A stretch of 64,000 bases of DNA from an uncultured Treponema sp. (lineage in GTDB: Bacteria > Spirochaetota > Spirochaetia > Treponematales > Treponemataceae): positions 56,661 through 120,660 of the forward strand of contig NZ_CAMCEC010000006.1 in NCBI RefSeq assembly GCF_945873775.1, in the 5' to 3' direction. The notes under the pieces are model-generated. The model saw nothing but the letters and a program-made list of their open reading frames with translations, had not been told where the DNA came from and made no database searches. A program made the translations under genes and the position numbers. Shown in pieces: positions 16,950 to 25,353 of this stretch (position 1 is the stretch's first letter; every line of letters begins with the position of its first letter).

Positions 16950-18075
16950 ATCTTCCTGCAAGTTTTTTCTTTAGACTTTTGTAGAACCAAGCGCGCAATT
17001 TTTCTGCTGTCCTATAAAGCGTGTACCAGTTTTTCTTTAGAACAACATCAAAGCTTCCAGGTCTGTGAATGAGTTTTCCGCCGAATCCAGTTTTAAAAAG
17101 AAACAAGCCGTGCATTGGATGGTTTTTATTTTCTTCTGGAGGACAGCCGTAAAAATCATAAATGGGGCATCCGAATTTTTTTGCATCGCAGATTGCATTC
17201 CATTGAAGCAAGTAAGCCGGCATAAAATTTCGCTTTATATTTCCTGATGCGCCGTAAAGATAAACTGCTTCTTTTTTACAGAACAAGGTTATTATTCCTG
17301 CAAGAACATCTGACTCATGCGTTGCAAGATAAAGTTTTACAACCGGAGCGTTAGGATTTTCTGCGCTTGAGTTTAACAAATCAAGATAGTAATTTTTTTG
17401 ATGAAACTGAACTCCATCGCGTTCGCTTGTCTGCATGAAGAGCTTAAAAAATTCTTCAAATGCTTTTGAAAAATCAGCCTCTTTTGCAGAATAAGATTTT
17501 ACTTCAACGCCTTTTTTTGCCGCAAGCCTTATGTTGTATCTCCATTTGCTTTTCATTTCAGAAAGAATTTTTTCTTCAGATTCCAAAAGTGAAAGCAAAA
17601 CTGTGTCCGGCGGCTGTATGTCTGTGGCTGTCTTTTCTATGCGGAAATTTTCTTTATTATCTTTATGCTGCCTGAAAAATTTTTTTTCATTTGCGACAAA
17701 ATTGTTTCTTTCTTCAAGATTTTCAAAGTCCAGCGCAGGGTCAAACCTTATGCAGATTGTATTCTGCGGCAGAAACTTAAAGATTTTTTTTGAAATGGAT
17801 TCAAGTTCATTAAAAAAATTCTGCCTAAGATTTTCTTCGTTGCTAGAAAATTCTGGAGACATTGGAATATAGGCTATGCTGAATTTTTTTATTTTCAAGC
17901 TGAACGAGCGCACAAGAACTGAAAGGCATTTTTCATTTTCCTTGCATTCTTTAAAGGAGTCAACTTTGGAAATATTTTCTCCATCAAAGATAAAGAAATA
18001 TGTTTTCCAGCCATGTCTGCCTTTAAAGTTTGCCCAAAATTCAGTTTGTAAAAAATGTTGCTCCTGATTCTGCAT
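16948..18075 (-). CDS. FemAB/FemX-like aminoacyltransferase
   Basis: A 375-residue double-GNAT protein of the FemAB family, which adds amino acids from aminoacyl-tRNA to peptidoglycan precursors. Family-like segments are SKWRYNIRLAAKKGVEV (about 169-185), YLYGASGNIKRNFMPAYLLQW (about 278-298, split in two in the family) and the C-terminal FKTGFGGKLIHRPGSFD. No membrane segment is seen, so it acts at the cytosolic face. It lies 18 bp after metG in the same direction, which makes a tRNA-linked role reasonable. A glycine bridge in treponemal peptidoglycan is an inference. Confidence 0.88.
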   Translation of the reverse strand: MQNQEQHFLQTEFWANFKGRHGWKTYFFIFDGENISKVDSFKECKENEKCLSVLVRSFSLKIKKFSIAYIPMSPEFSSNEENLRQNFFNELESISKKIFKFLPQNTICIRFDPALDFENLEERNNFVANEKKFFRQHKDNKENFRIEKTATDIQPPDTVLLSLLESEEKILSEMKSKWRYNIRLAAKKGVEVKSYSAKEADFSKAFEEFFKLFMQTSERDGVQFHQKNYYLDLLNSSAENPNAPVVKLYLATHESDVLAGIITLFCKKEAVYLYGASGNIKRNFMPAYLLQWNAICDAKKFGCPIYDFYGCPPEENKNHPMHGLFLFKTGFGGKLIHRPGSFDVVLKKNWYTLYRTAEKLRAWFYKSLKKKLAGR

Positions 18076-18093
18076 TTTGCTTTTTTCCGGTTT

Positions 18094-20421
18094 TTAGTGG
18101 ACGCTTCCGTTTTTTGTTTTTACAGTTGAAATTTGTTTTTCTGCTGCGGTCAGAGTTTTTTCGCCGATCTGCACTTTGTTATCTGAAACTTTTATTTCAA
18201 CTGCAAAAAAGTCTTCCGCCTGAATTTGCTCTGGCTTTGAATTTTCTGGCGAACCTTCAAGAACAACTTTTGTTCCAGGAATTGCCCAAGGAGCTTCGAG
18301 CGGCTCTACGCAGTCTTTTCCGTTTTCATCTTTGTAGTCGGCCGCAAGCAACATTCCACGGCTTTCAACTCCGCGCATTTTTCTTGGCGCGAGGTTTGAA
18401 GCAAGAATTATATGTTTTCCAAGAAGCTCTTCTGGCTTTAGGAAATCACGCAGTCCGCTTTGAATGATGCGTTCTGTTCCGCTTCCATCGTCAAGAGTTT
18501 CAATGTAAAGCTTGTCGCTTTCAGGATTGTTTTCAACTTTTGTGATTTTTGCAACTTTCAGCTCGATTTTTTCGTTGAACCATTCAGCCTGCTTTTCAAA
18601 AGGGAGAACTTCAATCTGTTTCTTTTCTTTCTTCTGTTTTTTTTCAGCTGGCTTTGCGTTGCGGTCTTTTTGTGTTCCTGAAAATTTCTGCCTGAACGCT
18701 TCCATTGTTTTCTGGTCGAGCGGAGTAAAGAAAACTTCCGTAGGTGAAACTTCGCTTAAACCTTCTGTGTTTCCAAGGTCAGACCAGTCAAGACCTTCCG
18801 GCTTTTGCTCATCGTTAAATCGTGGCTCGCTGATTTTCTTTCCGAAGTAAGACATGATTTTTTCTGCGAACTGCGGCATATACGGATGCGCCATAATCAT
18901 AAGGTCTTTTATCATGTAGCAAAGATTGTGAATGAGTTTTGCAGCACGCTCTGGATCTGTCTCTCTTGTTTTCCACGGCTCTGTGTCTTGGAACGCTTTG
19001 TTTCCGATGTCGGAAATTGCAAACACTTCATGGAATGCGTCTTTTAAGTTCGCCCATTCAAGATATTCTGTTGCTTTTGCCTCATGCTCTTTTACCTGCG
19101 CCCAAAGCTCTTCATCAACTGGAGCGTCTGGAATTTTTGAGTCATAATATTTCTGAACAAAAAGAAGTGTGCGGTTTACAAGGTTTCCGAGGTTTCCGAT
19201 TAGCTCTCCGTTGTAACGCTCGCGGAATTCTTTCCAAGTGAACTGGTAGTCTTGTTTTTCCGGGCGGTTGTAGAAAATGTAGAATCTCCAAGCGTCAGCC
19301 TTGATTCCGCTTTCCTTTGCGTCTGTTCCGAATACGCCTACACCGCGGCTTTTTGAAAATTTTCCGTCTTCGTAGTTAAGGTATTCTGTTGAAGACATAT
19401 GGAACAATTTTGTAAAGTTGTGTCCGCTTCCAATCTGCGAGCATGGGAAAATTACCGTATGGAACGGAATGTTGTCTTTTCCAATGAACTGGAACAAGTC
19501 AACAGGCGGCTTATTTTTTGCTTCTTCACTTTCTTCTGGAAGCCACCAGCTTTTCCAGTCAAACGAAGGCTTGGATTTTTCAATAAGTTCGTCGGCAAGC
19601 TGCTTGGTTATTGAAATATATCCGATTGGAGCGTTGAACCAAACATAGAAAACTTTGTTCTCATATCCAGCCTTTGGAACAGGAATTCCCCATTTTAAAT
19701 CGCGTGTGATTGCTCTTTCGTTAAGACCGTCTCTTATCCAGGCTTTTGTTATGTTTATTGCATTGTCTGACCATCTGCCTTCTTTGCTAGTCTTGTTCAT
19801 CCAAGAGTCAAGATTTTTGCTGATTGAAGGAAGGTCTATGTAAAGATGCCGTGTTTCCCTTATTTCTGGAGTAGAACCGCAAGTTGCGCATCTTGGAGAT
19901 TTTAGCTCAACTGGGTCTAAGAGAGATCCGCATTTATCGCACTGGTCGCCTCTTGCATCTTCGAATCCGCATTTTGGACAAACTCCGTGAACATAGCGGT
20001 CTGCAAGGAACATCTGGCAAGAAGGGCAGAAAAGCTGCTTGTTTGTGTGCTCTTTTATGAATCCGTTTTTATCCAGATCCTTGAACATTGCCTGTGTTAT
20101 TTCTGTGCATTCTTCATTTGAAGTCCGCCCGAATTTGTCAAACGCAATGTCGAACCATTTGTAAATTTCGTCATGTTGCTTGTAGTAGTAGTCGCAAAGT
20201 TCGCGTGGAGTTTTCTTTTCTTCTACAGCGCGTGTTTCTGTGGCAGTTCCGTATTCATCAGTTCCGCAGACATAAAGAGTTTCATATCCACGGCTTCTGC
20301 AGAACCTTGCAAAAACATCGGCGGAAAGCATTTGTATTAAATTTCCAAGGTGAGGAATATTGTTTACATAAGGAAGGGCTGAAGTTACAAGTCTTCTATT
20401 TAAATTTTTAATATTTTCCAT
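18094..20421 (-). CDS. metG: methionine-tRNA ligase with C-terminal tRNA-binding domain
   Basis: A 775-residue MetRS. The HIGH-type motif is YVNNIPHLGN near residue 17, a zinc knuckle follows (CPKCGF, CDKCG, CATCG), and the KMSKS loop is GKFSKSRG near residue 340. After a Lys-rich linker (about 620-635) comes a Trbp111-like tRNA-binding domain of about 110 residues with NLAPRKMRGVESRGM. ATG at 20421 is chosen: the 39 residues upstream are not family-like and a TATAAT lies 9 nt before this ATG with no Shine-Dalgarno, so the mRNA is probably leaderless. Confidence 0.96.
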   Translation of the reverse strand: MENIKNLNRRLVTSALPYVNNIPHLGNLIQMLSADVFARFCRSRGYETLYVCGTDEYGTATETRAVEEKKTPRELCDYYYKQHDEIYKWFDIAFDKFGRTSNEECTEITQAMFKDLDKNGFIKEHTNKQLFCPSCQMFLADRYVHGVCPKCGFEDARGDQCDKCGSLLDPVELKSPRCATCGSTPEIRETRHLYIDLPSISKNLDSWMNKTSKEGRWSDNAINITKAWIRDGLNERAITRDLKWGIPVPKAGYENKVFYVWFNAPIGYISITKQLADELIEKSKPSFDWKSWWLPEESEEAKNKPPVDLFQFIGKDNIPFHTVIFPCSQIGSGHNFTKLFHMSSTEYLNYEDGKFSKSRGVGVFGTDAKESGIKADAWRFYIFYNRPEKQDYQFTWKEFRERYNGELIGNLGNLVNRTLLFVQKYYDSKIPDAPVDEELWAQVKEHEAKATEYLEWANLKDAFHEVFAISDIGNKAFQDTEPWKTRETDPERAAKLIHNLCYMIKDLMIMAHPYMPQFAEKIMSYFGKKISEPRFNDEQKPEGLDWSDLGNTEGLSEVSPTEVFFTPLDQKTMEAFRQKFSGTQKDRNAKPAEKKQKKEKKQIEVLPFEKQAEWFNEKIELKVAKITKVENNPESDKLYIETLDDGSGTERIIQSGLRDFLKPEELLGKHIILASNLAPRKMRGVESRGMLLAADYKDENGKDCVEPLEAPWAIPGTKVVLEGSPENSKPEQIQAEDFFAVEIKVSDNKVQIGEKTLTAAEKQISTVKTKNGSVH

Positions 20422-20430
20422 AATATTGCA

Positions 20431-20459
20431 ATTATAACAAAATGAGCCTTTGTCCACAA
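20431..20459 (-). promoter_or_regulatory. promoter of metG, leaderless type
   Basis: On the minus strand TTGTGG (20459-20454), a 17-nt spacer and TATAAT (20436-20431) end 9 nt before the metG ATG. The hairpin array begins 57 bp further upstream. Confidence 0.7.
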
Positions 20460-20516
20460 GAGATTTTTGAATAAAGGAAGCGTTTGGAATGTTCTTGTGA
20501 AAAATTGATGAAAAAA

Positions 20517-20621
20517 TCCGCATCACGGATATGGACAAGTCCGTATGGCGGATTTTATTGCGTCCGTGCCACGGATATGTACGTGTCCGCTATGCGGATG
20601 TGTAAATGTCCGTGGCACGGA
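20517..20621. repeat. five tandem TCCG-N5-CGGA hairpins at 23-bp pitch
   Basis: Units start at 20517, 20540, 20563, 20586 and 20609, exactly 23 bp apart. Each is 13 bp of form TCCG-N5-CGGA with centre CATCA, TATGG, TGCCA, CTATG or TGGCA, separated by 10-bp spacers. The third and fifth extend to 6-bp arms and are reverse complements of one another. The array begins 12 bp after the XRE stop codon and ends upstream of metG. On the minus strand the last unit is followed by six T, so it could end the XRE transcript; binding sites for a protein are an alternative. Confidence 0.85.
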
Positions 20622-20633
20622 CTGAAATGTTTT

Positions 20634-20999
20634 TTATCTTTTAAAAGCTTTTATCAAATTTAAAATAGAAGAAACTTGTTCAATGGACAGATTTTCAAAG
20701 AAAGAGATAAGTTCTTTTTTCTCGTTTTCTGTATTTTTTGTTTTTTCGAAATATTCTGAGAAAAAATTTTCAGAATCAAAAAAATCAGCTGGTGTAATTT
20801 TAAAATACTCGCATATTGCAAAAAATCCTTGAAGAGACGGAAGTCTTTTTCCATTTTCAATTAGGTTTACATAATTTACATTTTGCCCTAGCGCAATGCT
20901 CATTTCTCGCGCGGAAATTTTATTTTTGTTTCGTAAATAGCGTATTCTGTCTGAAAATTCACTGCTATATTTGCTTGCTGATTCTTTTTCCGTATTCAT
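20634..20999 (-). CDS. XRE-family helix-turn-helix regulator
   Basis: A 121-residue protein with an N-terminal HTH_3 domain (about 14-70): RIRYLRNKNKISAREMS, ALGQNVNYVNLIENGKRLPS and FFAICEYFKITPADFFD. The C-terminal 45 residues are charged and may dimerise. It faces away from the polysaccharide locus, and two similar palindromes lie in the shared gap, one just before its own start and one at the locus promoter. Autorepression and control of the locus are inferred. A -10-like TAAAGT ends 7 nt before its ATG, so its message may also be leaderless. Confidence 0.88.
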   Translation of the reverse strand: MNTEKESASKYSSEFSDRIRYLRNKNKISAREMSIALGQNVNYVNLIENGKRLPSLQGFFAICEYFKITPADFFDSENFFSEYFEKTKNTENEKKELISFFENLSIEQVSSILNLIKAFKR

Positions 21000-21001
21000 T
21001 G

Positions 21002-21020
21002 TACATACTTTAAGATGTTG
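21002..21020. promoter_or_regulatory. operator-like palindrome before the XRE gene
   Basis: TACATACTTTAAGATGTTG is an imperfect copy of the palindrome at 21063-21081 (14 of 19 positions equal). It covers the putative -10 (21012-21007) of the XRE gene. Confidence 0.55.
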
Positions 21021-21031
21021 TTTTTAAAAAC

Positions 21032-21060
21032 TTGCAATCTGTAGGATAAAGTTGTATACT
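21032..21060 (+). promoter_or_regulatory. promoter of the polysaccharide locus
   Basis: TTGCAA (21032-21037), a 17-nt spacer and TATACT (21055-21060). The hexamer TTGCAA is self-complementary and could also serve the divergent XRE gene with a 19-nt spacer. Confidence 0.65.
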
Positions 21061-21062
21061 TG

Positions 21063-21081
21063 TACAATCTTAAAGATTGTA
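21063..21081. promoter_or_regulatory. near-perfect 19-bp operator palindrome
   Basis: TACAATCTTAAAGATTGTA is a palindrome except for its central base region. It starts 2 nt after the -10 of the locus promoter and would cover the transcription start, the classic place for a repressor. The adjacent XRE protein is the obvious candidate. Confidence 0.65.
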
Positions 21082-21103
21082 AATATTTAGAGGTATTTAT
21101 ATT

Positions 21104-21529
21104 TTGACTCGATACGCCATTCTTTGCGGTTCAGCCCCTGACGGATTCACACAGAAAAAAATAAACGAAATGCACGATTTTCTCACAAGCGATGCCGGCG
21201 GTTTCTGGGCTGAAAAAGATATTGTGATTTTCCCGAACGGTGTTACAGAAGCGATGCTTTCTTTTGTGCTTGAACGGCTTAAAGCGGAAAAAACTGAACA
21301 AATTCTTCTATATATATGCACTTTGTCGCCGGTTGCGGATGATAATAAGTCGGTGTGGCTTGGCGGCGAGGAAGTGAGCAGAAGAGTGATCGAGGCATTC
21401 TGCGTGGACGGACATGGTCAGGTGATTTATGACTGTGGCAGGGAATTTGAGAGGGAAGAAGAGATGGAAGGTGTTGCTGAAAGTTCTATTTTTGAAACGA
21501 ATCTTCAAGATTTTAGAGGTTCTTTATAA
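21104..21529 (+). CDS. hypothetical protein, remote caspase-like fold without catalytic His
   Basis: A 141-residue protein starting at TTG with AGAGG upstream. The order of elements recalls a small caspase/C14 domain: ILCGSAPDGF, helix, GFWAEKDIVIFPNGVTE, helix, then ILLYICTLSP where caspases have a strand ending in SGHG, and VIYDCGREF where they have DxCxSG. The catalytic His motif is missing, so peptidase activity is not expected. It is the first gene after the regulated promoter and lies 2 bp before the flippase gene. The resemblance is weak and made by eye; no function is claimed. Confidence 0.55.
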   Translation: MTRYAILCGSAPDGFTQKKINEMHDFLTSDAGGFWAEKDIVIFPNGVTEAMLSFVLERLKAEKTEQILLYICTLSPVADDNKSVWLGGEEVSRRVIEAFCVDGHGQVIYDCGREFEREEEMEGVAESSIFETNLQDFRGSL

Positions 21530-21531
21530 GA

Positions 21532-23049
21532 ATGTCCAATACTTCTCGTATAGCCAAAAACACTCTTGCTCTCTATTTCCGTCAAATTCTCATAATGCTA
21601 GTGTCGTTGTACACGGTGCGTGTAGTTCTGAACACGCTCGGCGCGGAAGATTACGGAATTTACAATGTTGTTGCCGGTGTAGTCTCAATGTTCGTTTTTT
21701 TAAGTGGGGCGATGGCGACTGCAAGCCAGAGGTTCTTTTCGTTTGAAATTGGAAAAGGAGATGAATCTGGGCTTGCGCATATATTTTCTGTCACTCTCAC
21801 AATTTACGCTTTTCTTTCAATTGTGATCATCATTTTTGCGGAAACTCTTGGGTTGTGGTTCGTATGCAAGAAGCTTGTGATTCCTCCAGAAAGAATGACT
21901 GCTGCAAAATGGATTTATCAATGTGCGGTCATCTCATTTCTGTTTACTCTTATGACTACGCCGTACATGAGTTCAATAATTGCTCACGAGAATATGAATG
22001 TTTATGCGTATGTGAGCATTGTCGAAGTAGTGCTGAAGCTTGCAGTTGTATTTGTCTTGAAAACTGTTTCTTCTGACAAATTGATTCTTTACGGAATACT
22101 TCTTTTGTTTGTGGCACTAATAAACACTGGACTTTACCGGTTTTACTGTAAAAGACACTATAAGGAATGTAAGTTCAGGTTATTTTGGGATAAAAGAAAA
22201 TTTTCTGAGATGTTCAGCTATGTGGGGTGGAATCTTTTTGGAAGCTCAGTCGGCGTGTTCAAAAACCAGATTGTGAATATTCTTCTGAATCAGTTTTTCG
22301 GTACTGTTGTGAATGCGGCTAGAGCTATAGCTTCTCAAGTAAGCGCGGCGGTAACAAGTTTCAGCCAGAATTTTTCTACTGCAATACGTCCTCAGATTAT
22401 TAAGACTTATGCGTCAGGGCAGGATGAAGAGTGTTTTTCTCTGGCTTTTCGAGGCTGCAAGATGACCTTCTTTCTAATGTATGTTTTTTCACTTCCTCTT
22501 ATTCTTGAAATGCCGTTTGTCTTAAAATCATGGCTAAAGAATGTTCCAGAAAATGCTGTACTTTTTGCACGCCTTGTTCTTATTGATGCATTGGTTGATT
22601 CTGTAAGTTATCCCATTATGACACTTGCACAAGCGACTGGAAAAATAAAACTTTATCAAAGTGTTGTGGGTGGAATTCTGCTTCTAAATCTTCCTGCGAG
22701 CTATGTGTGCTTGAAAATCGGACTTCCTGCATATAGCGTGCTTGTGGCTGGAATCTGCATTACATTTGCTGCCTTTGTTGTGCGGCTTTTTATTGTAAAA
22801 CTTTTGACTGACTTTTCTCTCCGACGTTTTTTTATAAATGTCTGCCTGCCGATTTTTTTAGTTGCGTCTTTGTCCGCAGTTGTTCCTGTTATTGCACGTT
22901 TTTTTGTTAAAGGCGAAGTTTTGAATTTTATTTGTGTTGTCTTGTTGTCTGTCGCCTTTACAACAGTGTTCGTCTTTTTTGTTGGAATGAATAAAACAGA
23001 ACGTGTTTCTGTCGTGAGCATGATTCGAAGGAGGATTTTTAATGCCTAA
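21532..23049 (+). CDS. Wzx-like polysaccharide flippase (MOP superfamily)
   Basis: A 505-residue membrane protein with about 12-14 helices. It has the typical start of the oligosaccharide-flippase group, IAKNTLALYFRQILIMLVS, then YTVRVVLNTLGAEDYGIYNVV (two segments), and the mid-protein LLNQFFGTVVNAARAIA. It should move lipid-linked repeat units across the inner membrane. It overlaps the next gene by 8 bp. Function is set by its place among glycosyltransferases and an EpsG-like protein. Confidence 0.9.
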   Translation: MSNTSRIAKNTLALYFRQILIMLVSLYTVRVVLNTLGAEDYGIYNVVAGVVSMFVFLSGAMATASQRFFSFEIGKGDESGLAHIFSVTLTIYAFLSIVIIIFAETLGLWFVCKKLVIPPERMTAAKWIYQCAVISFLFTLMTTPYMSSIIAHENMNVYAYVSIVEVVLKLAVVFVLKTVSSDKLILYGILLLFVALINTGLYRFYCKRHYKECKFRLFWDKRKFSEMFSYVGWNLFGSSVGVFKNQIVNILLNQFFGTVVNAARAIASQVSAAVTSFSQNFSTAIRPQIIKTYASGQDEECFSLAFRGCKMTFFLMYVFSLPLILEMPFVLKSWLKNVPENAVLFARLVLIDALVDSVSYPIMTLAQATGKIKLYQSVVGGILLLNLPASYVCLKIGLPAYSVLVAGICITFAAFVVRLFIVKLLTDFSLRRFFINVCLPIFLVASLSAVVPVIARFFVKGEVLNFICVVLLSVAFTTVFVFFVGMNKTERVSVVSMIRRRIFNA

Positions 23050-24211
23050 TCTTTCATTCATAAAATGTTCTGGCTGTGGTGCTTGCGGACAGATATGTCC
23101 TAAGTCCGCAATATTGATGAAACCGAATGATGAGGGATTTTTATATCCTCAAGTTGATTCAGCGATATGTGTTGAATGTAAAGTTTGCGAAAAAACTTGC
23201 CCGGTTCTGAATGTAAAAGCTTCAACTGACTTTTCAGAAAGAAAATCGTATGCCGCAATCTGCGATGATGAGAAAACACGTCTTGAAAGTTCGTCCGGCG
23301 GAATATTTACGGTTCTTGCAGAAAAGATAATAAACGAAGGCGGTGTTGTATTCGGTGCGGAATTTGACGCTGATTTTTCTGTAAAGCACGGATGGACTGA
23401 TTCCATTTGCGAGCTTGAAAGATTCCGCGGGTCCAAATATCTGCAGAGCAGAACAGAAGACACTTTTATGGAATGTAAAAAATTTCTTGAGGTCGGAAGA
23501 AAAGTTCTTTACAACGGAACGCCGTGCCAGATTGCCGGGCTTAAGGCTTTTCTAAAAAAAGATTATGAGAATCTTTTTACTGTTGATGTGATCTGCCACG
23601 GAGTTCCAAGCCCAGCATTATGGCAGAAATATATAAAATTCAGCGAAAAAAAATCCGCTTCGCGGATTGTGAAAACAACTTTCAGGCGGAAGAATGACGG
23701 CTGGAAGTTGTTTTCACTGGCATTCACTTTCGCGAATGGCAGTGAATACAGCGTGAACCAATCTAAAGGAATGTGGATGCTTTCATTCAATAAAAATGTA
23801 ATGATGCGACATTCCTGCTATGACTGTGTTTTTAAGGGGGCAAAAATTCTTTCAGATATTACAATCGGAGATTTTTGGGGAATCCAAAACTATATTCCAG
23901 AAAAAGATGATGACAAAGGATATTCAATCTGTTTTTTAAACACTATAAATGGCGAAAAGTTTTTCGAATCTGTAAAAACTTCACTTTCCGTTGATGAAAT
24001 TAAAAATTACGACTGCAAAAGATTTAATACACAGCTTTTATATTCTATTGCACTTCCAAAAAATCGTAAAAAATTTATTTCGCTCTGCATAAATAAAGGT
24101 TTTGATGTTGCATATAAGAAATATGTCGAACTGAAGATTCCTATCAGAGTTTACTATGCCTGCCGGCGTTTTGGAGGAAAAATCTTACGAAAATTAGGAC
24201 TTAGAAAATGA
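23042..24211 (+). CDS. FrhB-like iron-sulfur protein of a polysaccharide locus
   Basis: A 389-residue protein with two N-terminal [4Fe-4S] motifs, CSGCGACGQICP (about 9-20) and CVECKVCEKTCP (about 42-53), followed by the FrhB/FdhB N- and C-terminal domains (LESSSGGIFTVLAEK; NGTPCQIAGLKAFL; VDVICHGVPSP). These relatives of the F420-hydrogenase beta subunit are common next to polysaccharide pyruvyl transferases in glycan loci, where their reaction is still poorly known. The pyruvyl transferase gene follows here with a 4-bp overlap. A true F420 role is unlikely. Confidence 0.88.
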   Translation: MPNLSFIKCSGCGACGQICPKSAILMKPNDEGFLYPQVDSAICVECKVCEKTCPVLNVKASTDFSERKSYAAICDDEKTRLESSSGGIFTVLAEKIINEGGVVFGAEFDADFSVKHGWTDSICELERFRGSKYLQSRTEDTFMECKKFLEVGRKVLYNGTPCQIAGLKAFLKKDYENLFTVDVICHGVPSPALWQKYIKFSEKKSASRIVKTTFRRKNDGWKLFSLAFTFANGSEYSVNQSKGMWMLSFNKNVMMRHSCYDCVFKGAKILSDITIGDFWGIQNYIPEKDDDKGYSICFLNTINGEKFFESVKTSLSVDEIKNYDCKRFNTQLLYSIALPKNRKKFISLCINKGFDVAYKKYVELKIPIRVYYACRRFGGKILRKLGLRK

Positions 24212-25353
24212 AAATTGGAATAATGACTTGTTGGCAACCAGATGACAATTATGGTACTCAGATTCAAGGATTTGCGCTTCAAAAATATCTTGAGAAAATT
24301 GGTAATGATGTTTTTTTGATTCAATATCATAGATTTGATGATGTTTTAATAATAAAACGACCTTTTTGGAAAATTCTTAAAGTTTTAAATCCTTACTTGT
24401 TGTTGCATTTTATTAAGAACCAGTTGGATTCTAAAAATCAGAAAAAGGAAACTTTATCACATAACCGTAATGCTCCTGAATTCAGAAAAAAATATCTTCA
24501 TTTGTCAAAAGATTATTATACATTTGATGAATTAAGCAAACAGCCTCCAGAAGCGGATGCTTATATTGTAGGAAGTGATCAAGTTTGGAATATTCACTAT
24601 TTACAGAAAAATAATCTGAATGCACATTTTTTAAATTTTGGAAAATATGAGACAAAACGAATTTCTTATGCCGCAAGTTTCGGTTTTTCAGAAGGTAAAT
24701 TGAATGAAAAATTTGCGGTGGCAGTAAAGCCTTTGCTTTCTCACTTTGATGCTATAAGTGTACGTGAGAAAAATGGTCTTGAAATCTTAAAGAAAATCGG
24801 CATTGAAAATGCTGTCCATGTATGTGATCCAACTTTTCTTATTTCGCCTGATGAATATCTTGAATTCTTTAAAGATGAGAACGTTGAATTGCCAGAAAAT
24901 GATTATGTATTTGTATATGAACTTTCAGCAGCGTCATCTTTGAGTATTAAAAAGATAAAAAACTGGGCGTATAAACAGGGGCTTGATGTTATATATGTAA
25001 CAGGACACGGAAAGTGTAGTTCTGAGAAGAGAATATTTCCAGCAGTACCGCAATGGATGAAATTGATTGCAAACGCAAGATATGTAATTACTAATTCTTT
25101 TCATGGAACTGTGTTTTCTCTCTTTTTTCATAAACCTGTTGCTGTCTTTTCTTTAAAAGGTTGTGCGAAAACTACAAATTCAAGACTTGATACTCTGAAT
25201 ATGATGATAGGACGGAATCTGATAATTCATAAGTCTTCTGGTTTCGAAAAGATTCTTTTGTCAAAGTTTGACTGGGATTTTTTTGAAATACAGAAGAAAT
25301 CACTAAGAGAAAAAGGTATAAGTTTTCTTTCAAATGCTTTAGCAGGAAAATAA
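24208..25353 (+). CDS. polysaccharide pyruvyl transferase
   Basis: A 381-residue member of the pyruvyl-transferase family, which adds pyruvate ketals from PEP to sugars. Marks are GIMTCWQPDDNYGTQIQGFA (3-22), VGSDQVWN (about 120-127), SVREKNG, and ITNSFHGTVFSLF (about 295-307), where Ser/His/Gly lie in the PEP site. Cytosolic. It overlaps the FrhB-like gene by 4 bp. A counted 60-base line inside it (24301-24360) has 13 G+C, far below the neighbouring glf gene, which points to a patchwork origin. Confidence 0.88.
   Translation: MKIGIMTCWQPDDNYGTQIQGFALQKYLEKIGNDVFLIQYHRFDDVLIIKRPFWKILKVLNPYLLLHFIKNQLDSKNQKKETLSHNRNAPEFRKKYLHLSKDYYTFDELSKQPPEADAYIVGSDQVWNIHYLQKNNLNAHFLNFGKYETKRISYAASFGFSEGKLNEKFAVAVKPLLSHFDAISVREKNGLEILKKIGIENAVHVCDPTFLISPDEYLEFFKDENVELPENDYVFVYELSAASSLSIKKIKNWAYKQGLDVIYVTGHGKCSSEKRIFPAVPQWMKLIANARYVITNSFHGTVFSLFFHKPVAVFSLKGCAKTTNSRLDTLNMMIGRNLIIHKSSGFEKILLSKFDWDFFEIQKKSLREKGISFLSNALAGK

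Noticed and set aside
20517..20621. CRISPR array
   Set aside because: Repeats are only 4+4 conserved bases around a variable centre, spacers are 10 bp, and no cas genes are present.
23649..23661. A sixth TCCG-N5-CGGA unit inside the FrhB-like gene
   Set aside because: It is single, lies in coding sequence and has no 23-bp neighbours; chance is enough to explain it.
23042..24211. F420-reducing hydrogenase beta subunit
   Set aside because: No hydrogenase or F420 genes are near; it overlaps a pyruvyl transferase gene in a glycan locus where such homologues are common.
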